8,689 nucleotides of DNA from Candidatus Bathyarchaeota archaeon (GCA_003662645.1 QMYL01000030.1:1-8689), one strand, 5' to 3'. Positions 1 to 5,903 are shown, counted from the stretch's first letter. The notes: generated from the letters alone by a model not told the origin. Made by a program: numbers and translations.

Positions 1-2066
1 AGATAGGGCTCGTAGCCAACGAGGGGGATGATGAACCCGAACCGGTCGAGAAGGTGAAGGATGTCCTCCACAGGCCTACCGACGAGAGGCTCTTCAAGGT
101 GGTCAAAGCGATAAAGATGGGCATATCGGTCGATGAGATATACGAGCTGAGCGGGATAGACCCATGGTTCCTCTACAAGATAGAGAACATAATAAGGATG
201 GAGGAGAGGCTGAAGAAGCTAAGCCTAGAGCATCCTGAGGCTGCCAACATCATAAGGGAGGCTAAACGCCTAGGCTTCTCAGATCTGCAGATAGCGAGAT
301 GCTTAAAGACGAGCGAGTATAGGGTTAGGGAGTTCAGAAAGAGGCACAACATAATACCCGTTGTCAAGCAGATCGACACACTTGCAGCTGAGTGGCCCGC
401 TCAAACAAACTACCTATACCTCACCTACCACGGCGATGAGGACGACGTATCCTTCGACTCTGGTAAGAGGAAGGTCATAGTCCTCGGCGCCGGTGTCTTC
501 AGGATAGGCTCAAGCGTCGAGTTCGATTGGAGCGGCGTCAACACGGTATGGGCCCTCAAGAAGCACGGGATAGAGGAGGCGATAATGATAAACTACAACC
601 CTGAGACGGTCTCAACCGACTACGACATCTCGGACAAGCTGTACTTCGAGGAGTTGACCTTCGAGAGGATACTGGATATATACGAGAAGGAGAGGCCGAT
701 GGGGGTCATAGCTAGTGTAGGGGGGCAGATACCGAACAACCTAGCTCTAAAACTCGCTAGGGCCGGGGTTAAACTCCTAGGGACATCGGCTGAGAGCATA
801 GACCTCGCCGAGGATAGATCGAAGTTCAGCGCCCTACTCGACCGCCTCGGCATACCCCAACCCAGATGGAGCAAACTGACAACGATAGAGGACGCTGAGA
901 GGTTCGCTGAGGAGATCGGATACCCAGTCCTGATACGCCCAAGCTACGTTCTATCCGGCTACGCGATGAGGGTTGCCCAGAGCCGTGAGGAGTTGAGGGA
1001 ATACCTAGAATTGGCGGCCAGCGTCTCCCCCGAGCATCCAGTTGTGATATCGAAGTTTATAAAGGGAGCCAAGGAGGTTGAGGTCGACGGCGTGGCAGAC
1101 GGGAGGGACGTCTTAATAGGGGCGATAATCGAACATGTCGAGCAGGCTGGAGTTCACAGCGGGGACGCCGTGATGAGCATACCGCCCCAAACCTTGAACA
1201 GTAACGTGATCAAGACCATAGAGGAGTACTCCACATCCATAGCGAAGGCCCTCCAGATTAAGGGACCCTTCAACATACAGTACCTCGTCAAGAACGGGGT
1301 AGTCTCAGTGATAGAATGCAACTTGAGGGCTTCAAGGTCGCTCCCATACGTGAGCAAGACGAGGGGGGTAAACCTGATCGACATCTCAACAGCGATAATG
1401 CTCGGAAAGAGGCTTAGGGATATAGGAATAACGAAGATGCCTCCCCCCCTCCACGTAGGAGTGAAGGTTCCACAGTTCAGCTTCATGAGGCTGAGCGGGG
1501 CCGACCCAGTCCTCGGGGTTGAGATGCTCAGCACAGGAGAGGCTGCATGTCTAGGTGAAAACTTCGCCGACGCCTTGTGGAAGGCCCTCGAGTCGGTTGA
1601 GTTCACGCTCCCGGAGGCTGGAGGTTCAGTTCTCATAACGGTTGGGGGGAGGGAGATGAAGAGGAGGGTGATACCGATCGCCAAGGCCCTTCGGAGGATG
1701 GGCTTCAAGATATACGCAACGGAGCATACGGCTGAGGCCCTACGCAGGGCGGGGCTGAACCCCGTCATAGTCCTGCATAAGGTGAAGGAGTCCGATAAGA
1801 AGCCGAACATACTCGACTACCTCCTGAAGAGGAAGATAGACCTCGTGATAAACATACCGGTTACGAACACGGACGGAGAGTATAGGGATATACTCGAGGA
1901 TGAGTACACCATAAGGAGGCTAGCCGTCGAGTTCAACATCCCAGTCGTCACAACACTAGAGCTCGCATCGGCCCTCGTGAGGGTTCTGAAGTATAGGGAG
2001 AACAGCGAGGTCGTTATACGATCCCTGAATGAGTATATGGATAGGCTACCCTTCAAGTACTGGTAG
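1..2066 (+). CDS. carB: Carbamoyl-phosphate synthase large subunit, 5'-truncated by window edge
   Basis: CarB makes carbamoyl phosphate from bicarbonate, ammonia and two ATP for pyrimidine and arginine synthesis; the ammonia comes from the glutaminase subunit CarA, which is not visible here. The reading frame is open from base 3, so the GTG at 54 is internal and the N-terminal ATP-grasp half lies outside the window. What remains matches E. coli CarB from about residue 385 to the end. It contains the helical oligomerisation domain (nt ~60-460, with IDPWFLYKIE), the second ATP-grasp domain (nt ~470-1560, with NPETVSTDYD, RPSYVLSG, EHVEQAGVHSGD and ECNLRASRS) and the C-terminal MGS-like regulatory domain (nt ~1620-2066). 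The family identification is secure. Several motifs (RIGSSVEFDW, VKVPQFSF, ECNLRASRS) follow the animal CAD/CPS1 pattern rather than the E. coli one. It ends with TAG, and the next gene has its own promoter. Confidence 0.97.
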   Translation, partial: IGLVANEGDDEPEPVEKVKDVLHRPTDERLFKVVKAIKMGISVDEIYELSGIDPWFLYKIENIIRMEERLKKLSLEHPEAANIIREAKRLGFSDLQIARCLKTSEYRVREFRKRHNIIPVVKQIDTLAAEWPAQTNYLYLTYHGDEDDVSFDSGKRKVIVLGAGVFRIGSSVEFDWSGVNTVWALKKHGIEEAIMINYNPETVSTDYDISDKLYFEELTFERILDIYEKERPMGVIASVGGQIPNNLALKLARAGVKLLGTSAESIDLAEDRSKFSALLDRLGIPQPRWSKLTTIEDAERFAEEIGYPVLIRPSYVLSGYAMRVAQSREELREYLELAASVSPEHPVVISKFIKGAKEVEVDGVADGRDVLIGAIIEHVEQAGVHSGDAVMSIPPQTLNSNVIKTIEEYSTSIAKALQIKGPFNIQYLVKNGVVSVIECNLRASRSLPYVSKTRGVNLIDISTAIMLGKRLRDIGITKMPPPLHVGVKVPQFSFMRLSGADPVLGVEMLSTGEAACLGENFADALWKALESVEFTLPEAGGSVLITVGGREMKRRVIPIAKALRRMGFKIYATEHTAEALRRAGLNPVIVLHKVKESDKKPNILDYLLKRKIDLVINIPVTNTDGEYRDILEDEYTIRRLAVEFNIPVVTTLELASALVRVLKYRENSEVVIRSLNEYMDRLPFKYW

Positions 2067-2092
2067 AACTTGCAAATCCAGTCCTGAAAAGA

Positions 2093-2100
2093 TTTATATA
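2093..2100 (+). promoter_or_regulatory. Archaeal box A (TATA) promoter for the NifX-like/radical SAM operon
   Basis: The sequence TTTATATA is a perfect archaeal box A, preceded by a purine run (GAAAAG) suitable as a BRE. A transcription start about 25 bp downstream (~2122) would give a leader of roughly 25-30 nt before the start codon at 2151. It lies in the 84-bp gap after carB, so the downstream genes can be expressed independently of carB. Confidence 0.72.
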
Positions 2101-2136
2101 TTCTGTGCGTAATCACATAATTAATAGCTCGAATTG

Positions 2137-2144
2137 GGGAAGTG
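2137..2144 (+). promoter_or_regulatory. Shine-Dalgarno site that decides the TTG start at 2151
   Basis: GGAAGTGA differs from the consensus GGAGGTGA at one base and lies 6 nt before the TTG at 2151. The GTG at 2142, which a simple ORF caller would choose, sits inside this site and is therefore probably not the initiator. Confidence 0.6.
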
Positions 2145-2150
2145 AACAGT

Positions 2151-2750
2151 TTGAAGGTCGCTGTCTCGGCGACTGGTCCATCACTGGATGCACAGGTAGA
2201 CCCAAGGTTCGGACGTTGCGCCTACTTCGTCATAGTTGACACTGAAACCATGCAGTTCGAGTCGATCCAAAATACAAGCCAGTACTCCTTCAGTGGGGCG
2301 GGCATACAAGCAGCCCAGCTAGTCGCGAGCAAGGGAGTGAAGGCGGTCCTAACCGGAAACGTTGGGCCGAACGCCTACCAAGCCCTCTCGGCAGCCGGAA
2401 TCCAGATAGTGACCGGGGCCTATGGAACCGTACGTGAGGCCGTGATGAGGTATAAGAGGGGTGAACTTGGAGGGGCTACCTCCCCAACGGCTCCGATGCA
2501 TTACGGAATGGGGGGAGGCTACGGGATGGGTATGGGTCGAGGCATGGGGCGAGGCATGGGTATGAGACGGGGGATGGGAGGGTTCATGCCGCCGGCATAC
2601 CCTGGACCGGTAGCCCCGTTGGCTCCCACCGCACCATCCACGCCACAGATGACGAAGGAGCAGGAGATACAGCTCTTGAAGGAGCAGATGAAGACCCTGC
2701 AGAAGCAGTTAGAACAGATAAAGAAGAGGCTCAAGGAGTTAGGGGAATAA
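2151..2750 (+). CDS. NifX/NifB-type Fe-Mo cofactor-domain protein with Gly/Met/Arg-rich, coiled-coil tail
   Basis: Residues 1-106 (counted from the TTG start) form a dinitrogenase iron-molybdenum cofactor biosynthesis domain (NifX/NifB C-terminal/MTH1175 type). It opens with MKVAVSA, has the family signature VDPRFGRC and the late GTVREAV segment. These small domains bind or carry Fe-S or Fe-Mo-type clusters in characterised members; many archaeal homologues have no known partner. The domain is followed by a Gly/Met/Arg-rich stretch (116-146), a Pro/Ala linker (147-165) and a highly charged helix predicted to coil (167-199), a layout like the DUF5320 proteins often found near such genes. The start was set at TTG 2151 because of the upstream GGAAGTGA and the fit to the family N-terminus; GTG 2142 would add three residues. 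The radical SAM gene follows after 28 bp and is probably co-transcribed. A role in metallocluster handling is an inference from family and neighbours. Confidence 0.88.
   Translation: MKVAVSATGPSLDAQVDPRFGRCAYFVIVDTETMQFESIQNTSQYSFSGAGIQAAQLVASKGVKAVLTGNVGPNAYQALSAAGIQIVTGAYGTVREAVMRYKRGELGGATSPTAPMHYGMGGGYGMGMGRGMGRGMGMRRGMGGFMPPAYPGPVAPLAPTAPSTPQMTKEQEIQLLKEQMKTLQKQLEQIKKRLKELGE
2511..2585 (+). repeat. Low-complexity ATGGG-type tandem repeats encoding the Gly/Met/Arg stretch
   Basis: The DNA repeats short GGN-ATG units. The 11-mer CGAGGCATGGG occurs at 2538-2548 and again at 2550-2560, a 12-bp period that adds one Arg-Gly-Met-Gly unit. TGGGTATG occurs at 2526-2533 and 2557-2564. The repeats are in frame with the NifX-like gene and could change copy number by slippage without a frameshift. 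Confidence 0.7.
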
Positions 2751-2778
2751 AGGGGTTAAAGCCTAGTAAGCGATCGGG

Positions 2779-3729
2779 ATGTTGGCTTTTGGTCCAGTTC
2801 CATCCAGAAGGTTGGGTAGGAGCCTTGGTATAAATAACATCCCAGCCAAGGTTTGTTCATACTCCTGCGTATACTGCCAGCTCGGCAGAACCACAAGGAT
2901 AAGTATAGAGCGGGAGGAGTTCTACGAACCGGAACGCATACTCGACGAGGTTAGGTGGAAGCTTAAGGAGACGGAGTTGAGGGGTGAGAAGGTCGACTAC
3001 CTAACCTTTGTCCCGGATGGAGAACCGACCCTGGATGTGAATCTCGGCCGCGAGATAGGACTCTTAAATCGGATGGGAATCCCCATAGCCATACTGACGA
3101 ACGGCTCACTCCTCCAACTTGACGACGTCAGAAGAGACCTAATCGAGGCCGACCTAGTCTCCTTAAAGGTTGACGCCGTTAGCAGAGAGTTGTGGAGGAG
3201 GGTGAATAGGCCCCACAGGGATCTAGTGATAGATAACGTTCTAGAAGGGATGGTCAAGTTCTCCAGGGCCTTCAGGGGGAGGCTGATAACGGAGACCATG
3301 CTGATAGACGGCGTAAACTATAAGGGCGAACTGGAGGCGATAGCCGACTTCCTAAGCGAACTGAAGCCGTATAAGGCTTATATAGCTATACCGACCCGTC
3401 CACCAGCTGAGAGATGGGTTAAACCGGCTGATGAAGGGTTAGTTAATGAGGCCTTCCACATATTCTCCGAGAGGCTCGGATATGAGGCTGTTGAGTACCT
3501 GATCGGGTACGAGGGGAATGCCTTCTCCTCCTCAGGAGATGCGGAGGAGGATATACTCAGCATAACGGCTGTCCATCCGATGAGGGAGGAGGGGGTTAGA
3601 GAGCTCCTCAGGAGGGCTAAAGCGGATTGGGGGGTAGTTGAGAGGCTGCTGGATGAGGGGAGGCTGATAGAACTCGAGTATGAGGGCTGCAGGTACTACA
3701 TGAGGAAGATACCGAGCCGGCCAAGGTGA
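2779..3729 (+). CDS. Radical SAM protein, COG0731-like (FGPVPSRRLG family)
   Basis: This 316-residue protein carries the radical SAM cluster motif as Cys26-x3-Cys30-x2-Cys33 (CSYSCVYC), which coordinates the 4Fe-4S cluster that cleaves S-adenosylmethionine. The N-terminal FGPVPSRRLGRSLG and the DGEPTL loop (residues 80-85) are typical of a widespread archaeal and anaerobe radical SAM group classed near COG0731, whose reaction is unknown. The barrel spans roughly residues 20-230. Residues ~255-316 are a charged helical tail with a winged-helix look (HPMREEGVRELL). I see no extra Cys clusters that would suggest a SPASM or second Fe-S domain. ATG 2779 begins right at the family motif; the ribosome site is weak. 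It sits 28 bp after the NifX-like gene, with which it probably forms an operon, and it converges on an MBL-fold gene. Confidence 0.9.
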   Translation: MLAFGPVPSRRLGRSLGINNIPAKVCSYSCVYCQLGRTTRISIEREEFYEPERILDEVRWKLKETELRGEKVDYLTFVPDGEPTLDVNLGREIGLLNRMGIPIAILTNGSLLQLDDVRRDLIEADLVSLKVDAVSRELWRRVNRPHRDLVIDNVLEGMVKFSRAFRGRLITETMLIDGVNYKGELEAIADFLSELKPYKAYIAIPTRPPAERWVKPADEGLVNEAFHIFSERLGYEAVEYLIGYEGNAFSSSGDAEEDILSITAVHPMREEGVRELLRRAKADWGVVERLLDEGRLIELEYEGCRYYMRKIPSRPR

Positions 3730-3734
3730 TCTGG

Positions 3735-3754
3735 AAACCTGAGGTTTGAACCTC
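3735..3754. terminator. Overlapping inverted repeats at the convergent gene junction (possible terminator)
   Basis: Two hairpins share one arm. AAACC (3735-3739) can pair with GGTTT (3743-3747), or GAGGTT (3741-3746) can pair with AACCTC (3749-3754) around a 2-nt loop. The site fills the 24-bp gap between the TGA of the radical SAM gene and the TAG of the opposite-strand MBL gene. There is no T-run, which archaeal terminators usually use, so a terminator function is only suggested by position. Confidence 0.35.
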
Positions 3755-4404
3755 TACACCTCTATCTCACAACCAGCGTAACACCTGACGCTCGAATCCG
3801 GGTATAGCCTGAATATCTCCCTCTTTCTGACTGTGCAGTGGCATGGGGCTATGAGCTTCAAGCCCCTCAGGGCTTCAAGCCTGCTGAACCCGTGGAAGCC
3901 CCCAATTACCCCATATACCTTGCCGACCCTAGATGCGACCTCCAGTATCCTATCTAAACCCGGATGTGAACAGCCGGTTATCACGATTACACCCCTACTG
4001 GTCTCAACTATCAGGGACTGCTCCTTCATCAGGAGTCCGAGCTCACCTGTTGTTAGGATGTGTTTCCCTATCCTCTCCATCCCGGCAACCTCCCTCAACC
4101 TAACATTGCGGAAGGAGCTTAACCTATCCTTGAAGTACCTCGAGAACGACCTCAATATGTAGACCTCTACTTCCCCAAGTCTGTATATGATTTGGTAACC
4201 ACCTGTGTGGTCTCCATGCTCATGGGAGAAGACCACCCTGGTTATCTCGTCAAGCCTCACCCCGAGCCTCTGGGCGTTGAACAACAGAATGTCCACGTCA
4301 CCTCCGGTATCGAAGAGCGTGTGGTCATCCACAAGGCAGGAGAAGCCCCATCCACTCCTGAACCCATCCCCAGCCTCGTTATCGTAGAGTATCCTGAAGC
4401 GCAT
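3754..4404 (-). CDS. Metallo-beta-lactamase-fold hydrolase, MJ0301/COG1237 type
   Basis: This is a 216-residue metallo-beta-lactamase-fold protein. It has the di-metal motif His61-x-His63-x-Asp65-His66 (SHEHGDHTGG), a further His147 in GCSHPG, His171 in GGFHGF and a closing APCHCT (186-191). This order is that of COG1237, often labelled 7,8-dihydropterin-6-yl-methyl-aminobenzene-ribofuranosyl phosphate synthase after MJ0301 of methanopterin synthesis; most members have no proven substrate. The start was set at ATG 4404 (MRFRILYDNEAG), because family members begin there and a box A at 4440-4447 would place the mRNA start near 4418. An in-frame ATG at 4455 would add 17 residues and lies upstream of that box. 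The gene converges on the radical SAM gene and is divergent from the CooC-like gene, which suggests a shared cofactor-related context, by inference. Confidence 0.87.
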   Translation of the reverse strand: MRFRILYDNEAGDGFRSGWGFSCLVDDHTLFDTGGDVDILLFNAQRLGVRLDEITRVVFSHEHGDHTGGYQIIYRLGEVEVYILRSFSRYFKDRLSSFRNVRLREVAGMERIGKHILTTGELGLLMKEQSLIVETSRGVIVITGCSHPGLDRILEVASRVGKVYGVIGGFHGFSRLEALRGLKLIAPCHCTVRKREIFRLYPDSSVRCYAGCEIEV

Positions 4405-4439
4405 GGCCACCACTACAGTTCTTCGAGGTCCAATCTTGG

Positions 4440-4447
4440 TATTAAGT
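4440..4447 (-). promoter_or_regulatory. Box A candidate for the MBL-fold gene
   Basis: On the minus strand the sequence reads ACTTAATA, a fair box A. A transcription start ~26 bp downstream (~4418) gives a leader of about 14 nt before ATG 4404. This placement also argues against the longer start at 4455. Confidence 0.4.
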
Positions 4448-4511
4448 ATTCCCATAGAGGAGAGTGATACTGTAACGGATTCTCAGCCTATCTCTCCCCG
4501 TTCTCAATCCT

Positions 4512-4546
4512 TTGTTAAACAAAGAAAAAAGTTATTGTTAAACAAA
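4512..4546. repeat. Two tandem copies of near-palindrome TTGTTAAACAAA, 23 bp apart
   Basis: TTGTTAAACAAA occurs at 4512-4523 and identically at 4535-4546. The core is TTGTT-A-AACAA, a 5-bp inverted repeat with a 1-nt centre; the first copy extends to 6-bp arms (TTTGTT-A-AACAAA). The 23-bp centre-to-centre spacing is close to two helical turns, as expected for two dimers bound on nearly the same face. It lies between divergent promoters, so it is a candidate operator. Confidence 0.6.
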
Positions 4547-4657
4547 TCAGGAGGCTGGACGGTCGAGAGTCTCAAAAAATTTTATTAAGGCTCAAAGAGA
4601 GCGGGCTCCTCTAAACCCTATCTTAACAGTATCAAGGAGAGTCTGGTTTCACCTAAG

Positions 4658-4665
4658 TTTAAATT
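4658..4665 (+). promoter_or_regulatory. Box A candidate for the CooC-like gene
   Basis: TTTAAATT fits an archaeal box A. The predicted mRNA start is near 4688, giving a leader of about 60 nt. A second A/T-rich candidate (TTTTATTA, 4579-4586) lies closer to the tandem 12-mers and would give a leader of about 140 nt. Confidence 0.45.
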
Positions 4666-4691
4666 TGAGGAAGTACCTTAGAGAGAAGGAA

Positions 4692-4717
4692 ATCCCGCCT
4701 TAAGCTACGTACGGGAT
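4692..4717 (+). other. Possible leader hairpin upstream of the CooC-like gene
   Basis: ATCCCG (4692-4697) is complementary to CGGGAT (4712-4717) across a 14-nt loop. It would lie at the very start of the predicted mRNA leader. A 6-bp stem of this kind is only modest evidence for a functional RNA element. Confidence 0.25.
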
Positions 4718-4737
4718 GAGGACTCTGAATCCGCTTG

Positions 4738-4743
4738 GGAGGG
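4738..4743 (+). promoter_or_regulatory. Ribosome binding site that decides the TTG start at 4750
   Basis: GGAGGG lies 6 nt before TTG 4750. The upstream in-frame TTG at 4735 overlaps this region and has no such site, so 4750 is the better start. Confidence 0.6.
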
Positions 4744-4749
4744 TTAAGG

Positions 4750-5520
4750 TTGAGGGTTATGGTTTGTGGGAAGGGAGGCTCGGGGAAGTCCGTAATATCC
4801 GTTCTGATGGCTAGGGTTCTCTCTAGGAGCGGCAGGGTCTACCTCATAGACTCGGATGAGTCCAACGCCTTACTGCCAAGCATGCTGGGTGTTAAACCCC
4901 CCAAACCCCTCGTCGAGTACTTGGGAGGAAGGGATAATATCTTCAAGAGGGGTGAGGTGGACATCGCCAAGGCTTTGGCTAGGGCTGGTGAGGGAATAAG
5001 GCTGAGCAGTCTACCGAGGGAATACACATCAACCTCACCTGAGGGTATAAACCTGATAGTTATAGGGAAGGTTAGAAACTTCGGTGAGGGCTGCGCCTGC
5101 CCATTAAACTACCTGACAAGGGTTCTACTTAAAAACCTACTCTTGGAGGAGGGGGAGGTTGTAATCGTCGACACCGACGCAGGGATAGAGCACGTCGGGA
5201 GGAGGGTTGAGGAGGGCGTCGACGCGATCCTAGCCGTGGTAGACCCGACGGCGGAGGCCCTAACCCTAGCGAAGATATTGAAGGAGTCCTTCGAGAGGTT
5301 GAATAAGAGGTTCTGGCTCGTGTTGAACAAGGCTACGCCCACGGTGGCCGAGCTGCTCAAGGGAAAGGCTAAAGAGATGGGTCTAAACGTTGACGGCGTA
5401 ATAAGGTTCGACGAGGAGGTCTTCAAGTCCTGCCTAGAAGGGAAAGCCCTCAGGGCCGGGGAGTCCATAGACGACATCGAAGACCTACTGGAGTCTATCG
5501 GCCTGATGAAGGGGGTTTAA
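4750..5520 (+). CDS. cooC: CooC-type nickel-insertion ATPase (CO dehydrogenase maturation factor-like)
   Basis: This is a 256-residue MinD/SIMIBI-class ATPase. It has a deviant Walker A motif GKGGSGKS (residues 7-14, signature Lys8 and Lys13), LIDSDESN after strand 2, and a Walker B region DTDAGIEHVGRR (141-152). Cys115-Ala-Cys117 in EGCACP matches the CxC pair that in CooC forms the nickel site at the dimer interface; the xTxAGIEHxGR block is also characteristic of CooC. CooC proteins use ATP to insert Ni into the C-cluster of CO dehydrogenase. Usual length is ~250 residues, so the gene appears complete. TTG 4750 was chosen for its ribosome site and because MRVMVCGKGG is the expected N-terminus. 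No CO dehydrogenase gene is in the window, so the client enzyme is unknown; a related Ni or Fe-S target is possible. The stop codon overlaps the opposite-strand gene by 4 bp. Confidence 0.83.
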   Translation: MRVMVCGKGGSGKSVISVLMARVLSRSGRVYLIDSDESNALLPSMLGVKPPKPLVEYLGGRDNIFKRGEVDIAKALARAGEGIRLSSLPREYTSTSPEGINLIVIGKVRNFGEGCACPLNYLTRVLLKNLLLEEGEVVIVDTDAGIEHVGRRVEEGVDAILAVVDPTAEALTLAKILKESFERLNKRFWLVLNKATPTVAELLKGKAKEMGLNVDGVIRFDEEVFKSCLEGKALRAGESIDDIEDLLESIGLMKGV

Positions 5521-5843
5521 CCCCCAGTTCTACCTGGGTATGGTCTGGGGTGGCCGGGGCAGAGGACCCTATGAATCCTCCACTTTGCCTCCTCGATATC
5601 GACATCGCCCATGAACTCCTTGATCGCCTCCTCCGCCAACCTCCTCTCCTCATCGGTTAGGTCAAACCTGTCGAAGCCGACCGCTCTGCTCTTCGTCTTG
5701 TACCAGTCACACCTACCCTCACAGACGTATTTGTGGAGAGTTGTTCTAGCCTCCCTCCACCTTATACCCCTCACCACGGATATACGTCTAATGATCGCAT
5801 CCACCTTCTCATGATCGGACAACGCGCATGTCGCTCCAACCAA
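5517..5843 (-). CDS. Small Cys-containing protein of unknown function
   Basis: I do not recognise this family. The reading frame gives about 108 residues from TTG 5843. The protein looks genuine: it has charged amphipathic helices (SDHEKVDAIIRR, DLTDEERRLAEEAIKEFM, DIEEAKWRIHRV), AGA/AGG-type Arg codons like its neighbours, and a compact end. Three Cys sit in two short motifs, KYVCEGRCDW and RVLCPGHPRP, which could together bind a metal or Fe-S cluster; another Cys lies near the N-terminus. The start is uncertain: TTG 5864, TTG 5843 and TTG 5822 are all in frame. ATG 5921 also exists but would place the start across the start codon and ribosome site of the divergent gene and upstream of the shared box A. 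The stop overlaps the CooC-like stop by 4 bp (convergent). No membrane segment or signal peptide is seen. Confidence 0.6.
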   Translation of the reverse strand: MVGATCALSDHEKVDAIIRRISVVRGIRWREARTTLHKYVCEGRCDWYKTKSRAVGFDRFDLTDEERRLAEEAIKEFMGDVDIEEAKWRIHRVLCPGHPRPYPGRTGG

Positions 5844-5872
5844 GTCAACGATGATCCTTCTCAATACCGAGG

Positions 5873-5886
5873 TTAAAATATATAAT
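5873..5886. promoter_or_regulatory. A/T-rich element usable as box A on both strands
   Basis: The plus strand reads TTAAAATATATAAT. Plus-strand box A (TTAAAATA) places a start near 5902, giving an 18-nt leader that just includes the ribosome site of the isomerase-fold gene. On the minus strand TTATATAT or TATTTTAA places a start near 5850-5855, just before TTG 5843. The two divergent genes appear to share one TATA region. Confidence 0.5.
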
Positions 5887-5903
5887 GCAAACCTATGTAC
5901 TTC

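Larger units (their letters stand above)
4405..4749. other. 345-bp A/T-rich divergent intergenic region
   Basis: This gap lies between the starts of the divergent MBL-fold and CooC-like genes and contains no convincing gene. From left to right it holds a minus-strand box A (4440-4447), two copies of a near-palindromic 12-mer (4512-4546), an A/T-rich box A candidate (TTTTATTA, 4579-4586), a second box A (TTTAAATT, 4658-4665), a 6-bp inverted repeat (4692-4717) and a ribosome site before TTG 4750. I see no tRNA, clear C/D-box RNA or recognised riboswitch. Confidence 0.6.

Noticed and set aside
27..33. C-box-like ATGATGA near the left edge, as in C/D guide RNAs
   Set aside because: It lies in the carB coding frame, and I could not find a matching D box or C'/D' arrangement around it.
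1154..1810. A 218-residue open frame on the minus strand inside carB
   Set aside because: It is fully antisense to a strongly conserved CarB region, has no promoter or ribosome site, and its translation (Ser/Thr/Pro-rich) matches no family. It follows from the codon bias of carB.
3754..4404. Assigning the MBL gene as a methanopterin biosynthesis enzyme and the organism as a methanogen
   Set aside because: The COG1237 label comes from one homologue and covers many unrelated contexts; no other methanopterin or methanogenesis gene is in the window.
4192..4467. Plus-strand open frames of 60-91 residues opposite the MBL-fold gene
   Set aside because: They lie antisense to well-defined MBL motifs, lack recognisable domains and have no ribosome site.
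4565..4644. Direct repeat GAGAGTCT at 4565-4572 and 4637-4644, each upstream of a box A candidate
   Set aside because: An exact 8-mer pair in a ~300-bp region is expected by chance about as often as not, so it is not evidence of regulation.
4715..4813. Short frame starting at ATG 4715 upstream of the CooC-like gene
   Set aside because: It encodes only about 32 residues, overlaps the CooC-like coding region in another frame and has no ribosome site; likely chance.
5611..5814. A 67-residue plus-strand frame opposite the small Cys protein
   Set aside because: It is Ser/Leu-rich with no motif or start signal; the minus-strand frame has a more protein-like, charged composition.
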